This document shows, piece by piece, positions 1-9,000 of a stretch of DNA of 64,000 nucleotides. The notes under the pieces were generated by a model. The model worked only from the letters and a program-made list of their open reading frames with translations. It did no database searches and was not told the DNA's origin. The translations under genes and the position numbers were made by a program. Source of the DNA: an uncultured Eubacteriales bacterium (GTDB lineage Bacteria > Bacillota > Clostridia > Christensenellales > Aristaeellaceae). The stretch lies in the NCBI GenBank assembly GCA_900316415.1, contig ONCV01000004.1:93699-157698 (forward strand). The letters run 5' to 3'. Each line of letters starts with the position of its first letter. Within the stretch, counting starts at the first letter, position 1.

Positions 1-3000
1 GAAATTCCATCCCAGTGACCGGCGTTGGCGCAGACGCGCTCTACGCGGCCCAGACCCTCCGGACGATCGAAGTCACGGCGCCGGAGAGTTTTACCTCCAT
101 AGCATCCGGAGCGTTTGCCAACGCGCGCAATCTGGAAAGCGTGGGCGGGAAGACGAGGAAGAGTGAAGCCGCGGCGCTGTTCACCCAGGCGGAAAAAGGC
201 ACGCTGCTTTTCGAGAATACAAAGCTGTTGGACGATGAGGGATATCAGCCCTTTATGGGGAACACTCTCCAGTACGGCATCGTTGAAAAGGATGGGGAAC
301 CCTACATCGATCCGAGAGATGTAGCAAATGGTTGGCCGGACAATATCACCGTTACGATCAGCCAGGCCGGAACAACACGGCGTACTGTCAGCGATGATCC
401 CGGCTATCAGAAGGATTCGGATGATATGCCGCGCGATGCGCAGGGAACCTATCTGGCTTTCACGGGAGACTCCCTGGTCACGTCTGTTCTGGTTTCCAAT
501 CCTGTCAGCGAGGGCTTGGCCGCATCGGACCGGGTACGCATCTATTTCAAGACGGATGAGGGGTGCGATTTTCCGGATTATGCCCTGGATTCGACGGCAC
601 CCATCCAGGTAAACCAGACGTTACCGGATGGAACGGAGACCCAGTACACTGTATACGTTCGGATCGTTGGAACGGATGTACCCGGCGTCCGTTATTTTGA
701 GATCGAACGTCCTGGAAATGGTGCGACCCTCAACTTAACCATTAAGACGGAGTATTACTCGCCCATGTCAGCGGGCGGCGATGTCGTGGTCTGGGCAGAA
801 TATGTCCCAGAGGGCGAGGAGAGCCAACTTGCGGGCAAGGCTACGGAGCCCGGAGAAAAGCGACAGGTCGTGAACCGCACCACGATTCCGGATCCGTTCG
901 CAGTCGTGAAAACGGCAGACAGTTCTTCGACACTTGCCCCCACCGCGGCCGCTGACGGGAGGGCTTACCTTCCCGAGCACAGTTATACTATCAAACTGAA
1001 CCGCGGCGCGGATAACACGGCCAATCCCTTCCTCATTAACATGGGCAAGGACTATGTCGTTTCCGCGGATGTGACCGACCGGATGGAACTGCCCGAGGGA
1101 ATCATTCTCAATCCCACCCTTGCGGAGGAGATCAGAAGCAACAGACTCACGACCTCCACGAGCGACAGCACATATTATAATACGAGAACCCATACCATCA
1201 CTTCTCCCACCTACGGCCCTGTGTTCACCCTTTATGAGAGTGTTGCCCAAAGGAACTTTCTTGCTCCCGTGCTGAGTCTGAGCGAGGACGGGAAGCAGCC
1301 CGTTCTGACCTGGCATCCGGTGAACAAACAATACGAAAACTATCTGGACGGCAATGCCGCGACATATCTGGAGATTAATAATCACAATGTCAAAGTGACC
1401 GTATCCAACCGGGTGCTCTGCGTGGATCCGGAAAAGGCGGAAAAGAACACGGTTTACACCGTCACGAACCGGGTGGATGCGACCCTGCATTACAACCATT
1501 CCGGAGACAAAATAATCTCGGATGATGCGACCTACCGGGTGAATTCCGGTGACGCGAAAATGGAATTCAGCAAGTCCTATGATAGTTCCGGCACAATCTA
1601 TCGCGGGGAATACCGACCCTACACGCTCACGCTGAAGAGCACAGGCATCCTGCCGCTGACGCTGGGTGAAATGGATCGGATTGTGGATGTCATCGATACA
1701 AATGCTTCGTCCTATCCCGATTCCCATTATATTGATGCGAACGGTATCTGGCAGATGTATACCGATCCATCCAATACCTTTGGGTCCACTCCTCTCAACG
1801 ATTTGCTGACTCTGACCATCTCCCGCGCTCACCTGTATGGCGGAGCCGGCTCCGCGGAACTTGCCGGGACGAAACACCGGGTGATTACCGACAAGGGAAC
1901 CCTGAGCAGCGTTCAGACCAGTCAGGCCAATACGAGCACGAATACGGCTTACAGCGGCATGTCCAGCACGGATCCGTACGATTTGGGTCCCGCCGCGACC
2001 TTCGTGTTCACCCGGAATGAACAGGGGCAGGTGCAATGTTCCCTGAACGGAGGCGCGGGAGAGACGGTTTCCAGCGCAGCGGATATCCAGGCGCTGTTTG
2101 ACCGATACGGCTTCTTCGTCACGCGGGACACCCGGTACACCGTGGAATGGGATCTGACACCGCTTGGGACGGATTTCAGTTTGTCCCCCGGCAATAGTAT
2201 GGTTATTACCATTCCCACCCGATTCAAGGATACCTTCATGCGAATCAACGGGGACAAGCGTGAATACGAACCGAATACCTACTCCAGCTATGAATACGCC
2301 TATAACCTGGCGGAGATCCAGAAAGAGAGAACCAGAAAGGCAAGCGCAACGGCGATGCCCTATCACTACCGCGAAGCATATCTTTACAAGTCCGTCTCCG
2401 GCGTGGTATCTACCAAACGGATTTATGCCTACGAGGACGACGCGGTGCCGGATCAAACCTATTACGACGCGGTTCAGTACACGGTGAACCCGCAGCACAA
2501 CGGCAAAGCGGCCTATGCCCTGATGCCCCTGACGGACCACATGACCAACCGGCAGGCCCTGCTGGTGCCCGTTGCGCAAAACGCGGGACAGGACTGGACA
2601 GCGGGTCTGGAAACCTACCGCCTGGACGGCACGGATTATTATCTGCTGACCCGCGAAGGCACATATACCAAGGTCTGGACCGGGGACCGCTGGGCGGATC
2701 ATGTGGAGGTACAGTCCCTGTCCGGAGGCAGATATGACACCAAGATCTTCTGGTATCTGACCGACTATCAGGGAAGTTACAACAAGAATATTCAGTACAA
2801 GGCCAGGGTTTGGATGAATGACCTGACGAATGCGCAGGTAGGCTATCCGATTACCAGCTGCACCAACGAATCCTGGCTGGGCGATCATCAGGGCCACAGG
2901 CTTTATGATTCCGTCAGCACAAACTATGGGCTCGTACAGTCGGAAGCGCTTGTCCGCGAATGGAGCAAGCGCATCGTGGACGAGGTCGGCGATACCCGCC

Positions 3001-6000
3001 CCGGCTATGAGTACTGCAATATCACCCAGGGCAAGACGGTCGTGTACCGCCTTCGGTTTGCGAACGACAGGAAAAAGGACTTTACCCTCACGGGCGCAGA
3101 TTTCTATGACGTGCTGCCCAGAGCGGTCGGCTTCAGCTGGGTGAAGGATGAAAATGTCTGGATCTATTATGACCATTTCGATGTTACCGGCGAGAATGAA
3201 TGGAAGATAGAAAAGTACACGTTAAACGGCTTCAGTGACGAATACCGTATCAAATGGGACGACAACCGGTTCTCCATGACCTGTACCGACACGGAGAACG
3301 GCATCGGATATGTCTATGTCAAGGTGACCTTCCCGACGGGGACGGGATGGGATACCTATGTACACGACAAGACCAACAACATCCTGAACAACACGCTGTA
3401 CGTGAAGAACACCTCCGGACAGTTCAGCAAGCAAGCCGTCAGCCATGACCTGGCGGATAAGGCGGTTGTGCGCCTGCAGAAGGGCGTTTACGCCACGGCC
3501 GTCCGCGATCAGAATGGCACGACCCGATACAAGACGGCGGACAATTCCCGTGAAATGTACGAAAACGGGGATGTGACGGAAACCCGAGTATACTATTATA
3601 TTACACTGCACAACGGAGGATATACCAATCTTTACCTGAGCCCGCTGCAGGATGTGCTGCCCAGAGGATTCAAACTGATCAGCGTGACGCAGGCGTACGA
3701 CACCAGCTATTACGGCGATAAGTTAGCTAAAGTGAACAGGGGAAATGACGGTCCCACCGTCATTTATCCGAATTCGCTCGGACTCAGCTACAGCACGCAG
3801 ACCGTGGACGGCCGGGAACGCGTGACCATTACCCTCCAGCCGGACAATCAGTACAACAGCTATACCGGCCAGAAGGAGTACTACCTGAGGCCCGGTCAGG
3901 CCGCGGTCATGATGATGCTCTGCTCCGTGGACAACGAGGCGGCAGAAACGGATAATGAAGCGACCAACGCGGTTGCCATGCCCTACAGGGATTATTACCA
4001 TACCGGACTGTTCCTGGCGGATTCAACCAGCAGTCCCTCAGCTGTGAGCGGAGCCAACCCCCGGCAGAACAATGGCGACTGCGAGATCATCGACAACGTG
4101 ACAGCCGGAGGGAAAGGCTGTGCCGCTTCTTCGGACAACACGACCCAGTGGCTGTGCTCCGAAGTGACGATCCGGCGGGGAGACATCCTGCCCGGAATCA
4201 ACAAGTACCTGAAGAGGGTCATCGCGATCGACGGCAAGGTAAAGGAACCCGCGCCTTCCAGCGTCAATTCAGAGGAACAGCTGATCTGGTCGGTGACAGG
4301 AATGAACAGCGGTGAGCGGTCCATCGTGGATTATGCCATTACTGATGTGCTGCCAGCCCCCTACAATTTCGTGGGCGATGTGTGCTACCGGCAGAGTTAC
4401 AACCTGGCAGGCGAAACCGCGGCCGCACCGGAACTCCTTTTTACCATTCAGCGCGGCAAGGTGGATGAAAACGGGCAGGAGGTATCCGATGATGACCTGA
4501 ACGCCGCGGCAGCCAGCAGCCGCATGACGCTGGTCAGCGCTGAAGGGGAACAGGCGTCCCTGACCATCGACGCGGAAGAGCCGACGGTGCTTCACTTCAA
4601 GGGAAGTGAAATACAGGTTCGGATTCATCTGGATGAGGACGGGAACGAGGTGCTCAGCATCCGCTTCCCCGAGAAGGCGATGAACATTCCCTCCGGGGGC
4701 GAGGTGGAACTGACCTATACCACGAAGTACATCATGGCCACCCGGATCAACGCGGTTCTGGTTAACTTCGCCTATCTTACTCCTCTGGAACAGAGTTGGG
4801 ACGGTCAGACCAATCACGGAAATACCGTGACGTATGCATCCCCTTACAGCGATACACATAATCAAAGCGTCATCAGCAACGCCCAGGTTGTATCTTCCTA
4901 CGGAGGAAGCACGACCTCCCTGAAGGCAATCCGGGAGAAGGAAAAACCGGCGAACCGGACCGATTCAAAATCCAATCCCAACTATATCACGGTTCAGGAC
5001 AGAAGCCGCGTGGTAACCTACACGCTTTCGGTCAAGAACACCAACGTGATGTCCATCCGGGAATTTGTGCTGCTTGACAATCTGCCGGAGGTGGGGGATC
5101 ACACCGTATTCAATGTCAGGGATAAACGGGAGAGCGCGTTCCGCGTATGGCTGGATCAGAATCCCAATTTCCGGCTTTGGGTCGTGAAGGAGAACGGAGA
5201 CAGAATTGAGCTGGAGCGCGGAGCAGAGAAGGATTACGAGATTCAGTTCAGTTCCAGAACCACCTTCGCGTCAAGTGACTGGAATATCGGACATACCGGA
5301 GACTGGCAGGAATGGAGCGGCGAGGCCCTGGCGTCCACGGAGGATATTCATTCCATTCGGCTTCTGTTCCATGACAAGACCGCGGCCTGCAAGCAGTATC
5401 CGCCCGATGGCGAGCTGTTCATGGAATTTGACGGCCGGATCGATGAGGCGGCTGAACCCGGGAAGATTGCTTACAACGGCTTCGGATACAAATACAAGCT
5501 CGCGGGTCCGGCGGGGATCGAAGGAGAGGCCGCACCGCGGCTGGTGGGCGTTCGGATTCCTGATCTGCTTCACATCAGCAAATCGCTGGTTGACGGACAG
5601 AACGCTGCCTACAAAACCGGAGAAGATGTAACATTCCAGTATGTGCTCTACAAGGGCACCGCGGTGGCCATCAGCCAGGATGAGAACCCGATCGAAAAAA
5701 TCAGGGCAGCGAAACGCGATTACGCCATGGTCAGCGTCACGGTTCCCGCAGGAGAGCATAAATCCCAGGAAGATATATCCTTCAACAACCCGGAGACCGT
5801 TCAGATTTACAAGGACAGTGTCTATACAACCGGTGAATGGATCATGATTCCCGGAGAAAAGTATACCCTCCTTGAACTGCCCGCGGATCATTTTGAATCC
5901 GTATCCATCGGCGGAACAGCAGGGAAGAGCCATACCTTCACGTATGACTCAAGCGTGGTTCTTAAGCTGGAAAGCGTTAACCGCCATGATGACTGGAGCT

Positions 6001-9000
6001 TCCGCATTCAGAAGCAGGATCAGTATCAGCGGCCCATCGGAGGCGTGGTATTTGCGATTTATTCCGGAAAAGAAATGGAGTTCATGCCTTCGGAGACTTA
6101 TGAGGCCCTTGAGGGCAATAAGCCCGCCTACGAGCTGGATGGAGATTATGCCGGGTATAAACTGATGGCCGTCAGAACCACCAATGCCGCAGGCCGCATC
6201 CAGATGAATGTGCTCGGAGGTGAAACATACATCTGTGTGGAGCAGAGCGTGCCGTCTGAACTCTATACGCTTGACCAGACCCCCGTGGCTGTAACCCGTG
6301 AAAACAGGGAACGCCTGAAGCTGGTGCCGGTTGAAAACCAGTATAAATCCAACGGAGAAGGCAGTTTCACGCTGCACAAGCATATGCAGGGCAGGCCGCT
6401 GACTGAAGGCGAGTTCAAGTTCAAAATTGAACCCTATGATCCCATCGGAAAGAAGGTGATTACGGAAGCGGACAAAATGCCGCCCATGCCGGAAACAACC
6501 GAAAACATTCCCAACAACGGGGAAGGCGCGGTGACCTTCGGCCCCTTCTCCTTCGAGACGAAGGATATCGGGCGGGAGTACTGCTATCGCGTCACCGAAA
6601 AGATTCCGACGGAGACGGAACCGCATGTGATCTATGACAGGACGCAGGGAATTGCTCGCGCCCGGGTGACCGATGACGGAACCGGCAATCTCTCCGCGGT
6701 ATGGACCTATACGCGGATCAATGACCGGAATGAGGAGACGGAGTGGGACGGCATCTTCAGAAATGCCTATGAAAGCGAAGTCTCGGTTCGCATTCCCGTA
6801 AGTAAAAACCTGACGGGAAAGAACTGGGAAGATGACGACAGCTTTACCTTCCATCTGACGGAGATCACCGATCCCGAGAATCCGAAGGATGAAGAGGCGG
6901 AGGTGACCAGCGGAGACATCCTTCCTTTCAACAGAACCTACACCCATCTGGACGACGGGAAAACCTTCCGTTATGATCTCTATGAGAAGATCCCGGACAA
7001 CGCCGTCGGTTACAAGCCCAATGACGAGCGCATGAAGGTTGTGATCGGCAACCAGCGCGTAGTGGTTCATTACGGCGAATACAGGACATGGACCGAAGCG
7101 GAGCGCGCCGCGCGGCTTGGGGAAACCGTGCTCCGATGGAAGGCCAAGGGGATATTCTATGATGATACGGTTCACCATATTGAAGTGAAGGTAAACTACG
7201 ACGAAAAGGTGAAGGGCGTGAAGGCCGACGTGACTGTGGACGGCCAGCAGGTCCAGGCCGACGCGGTTGGTACCATTTCCTTCAACAATCAATTCAAGCC
7301 GGAGAATATCAAGGCCGGTATCAGGGCGTCCAAGAAAATCTGGTGGCCGGACAAGGAAAAATATCGCAGAATGGGTCTTTCGGAATCCTATACCTTCAGG
7401 CTGATTCCGGATGATCCGGGACAGCCCATGCCGGATACGGATACCGTGACCATCACCTCCGGCCCGCTGGATGAAGCGTATAAGTCCTTCTCGGTTCCGC
7501 TCTCCTGGGACGCGCTGATTTCGAAGGGACAGCTGAACGAGGTGACGGACCAGATCACCGCAGAATTCCTTTATACCCTTGTGGAGCTGAAGCCGGACGG
7601 AACCGCAGCCTTGGCGGAGGATCCCTGGATCGAACAGATCAAATACGATGCATCAGCCCGACGGGTCAAGATCGTCATGACGGGCGATCCCAACGACTAT
7701 TCCATGAGCGCCGAAACGCTCTACCAGGATGCCGAAAAGGAAAACGAATGGTCCAAATTCAACCAGAAATACTTCCAGAATGAGTATCGAACCGATCCCA
7801 TCGGCTTTGCGGTGGAAATTGAGAAACGTCTGAATCAGAAGGGCGCAAAGCAGGGCACCTTCAGTTTCACCCTTTATGACGCAATGGATAACACACCGGT
7901 CAAGACGATCCGGATGGATCAGCCCGACGGGTCGTATCTTTCGAATGAGGTTACCGTTGAGGATCTGGGCGAAAAGGGCGGCCTGGTGGACCGGGAGACG
8001 CGGAACTATTACCTGCTGGAGGATATTCCCGCGGAGGCCGTGGCCTGCGGCGCGGACGGAACGCCCGTGAATCCCGAAGTGAAGTACGGCGACGGAACCC
8101 ATCGGAATGATTACACCTGGAAGCTGAACGGCTACACCTACGATACGCACAGAATCAATATCAAGGTGACGGCCAAACTGGACGAGACCTTCACCTACAA
8201 GCTGATTCCCACCGTAACATACGGCACATTCAACAGGGCCATTTACAGCAACAGCTATGAAGCCGAAGGAGCGGGTGAAATCAAGGCAGGAAAGATAATT
8301 GACGGACGGAGTTTCCTGCCCGAAGAGAGCTTTACCTTCGAGCTGACCGCTGCCGACGGCGCTCCGCTGCGGACCGCGGAAGGCACTCAGGAAAGACTGG
8401 AGAGGACGGTCACATCCGGAGAGCCCGCATCCTTTGAACTTCATTTCCTCCTGGCGGATCTGATGAACGGAGACGGGAGCTGGAGCGGAAAGGACTTCCG
8501 CTATATCCTCCACGAGAAGGTTCCGGAGGAAGCCTTCGTCACAGACGGCGGCGAGACGCTTCTCTACAGGGATGCTTCGGAGGATCAGAGGAAGGAATAC
8601 GACGGGAAATGGACCTGGCAGAGCGTGACCTACGCTGCGGATCAGGTTGTCACGCTGCACGTCTCGGACGGGGAAGCGGGCAAGCTGAACGTGACATACG
8701 GCGATGATCTGAAGGAGCCGCCTGTCACGGAAGTCAAAAACATTTACAGACCGCTCGAAGCAGAGAAAATCTGGGTCAACTATGACGGCACGAAAACATC
8801 CCCGGACGGAGCGAAGGTGACGTTTGAACTGTTCGCGGACGGGAAGACCACAGGCAGAACGGTGGTGCTGGACGGCCAGAAGGACGGGGAACTGAACGCG
8901 AACTCCGCGGAGGGCGAATTCGAAAGCTGGAAGGCAACGTGGAAGAATCTGCCTGAATACAGAACGGGCGGGGAAGAGGGCGATTCCGCCGAGAAGGTTG

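Noticed and set aside
768..3176. Long minus-strand ORF of 802 codons inside surface protein 1
   Set aside because: It is a shadow frame of the giant gene. It has no ribosome-binding site, promoter or recognisable motif, and long antisense ORFs are common in this GC-rich sequence.
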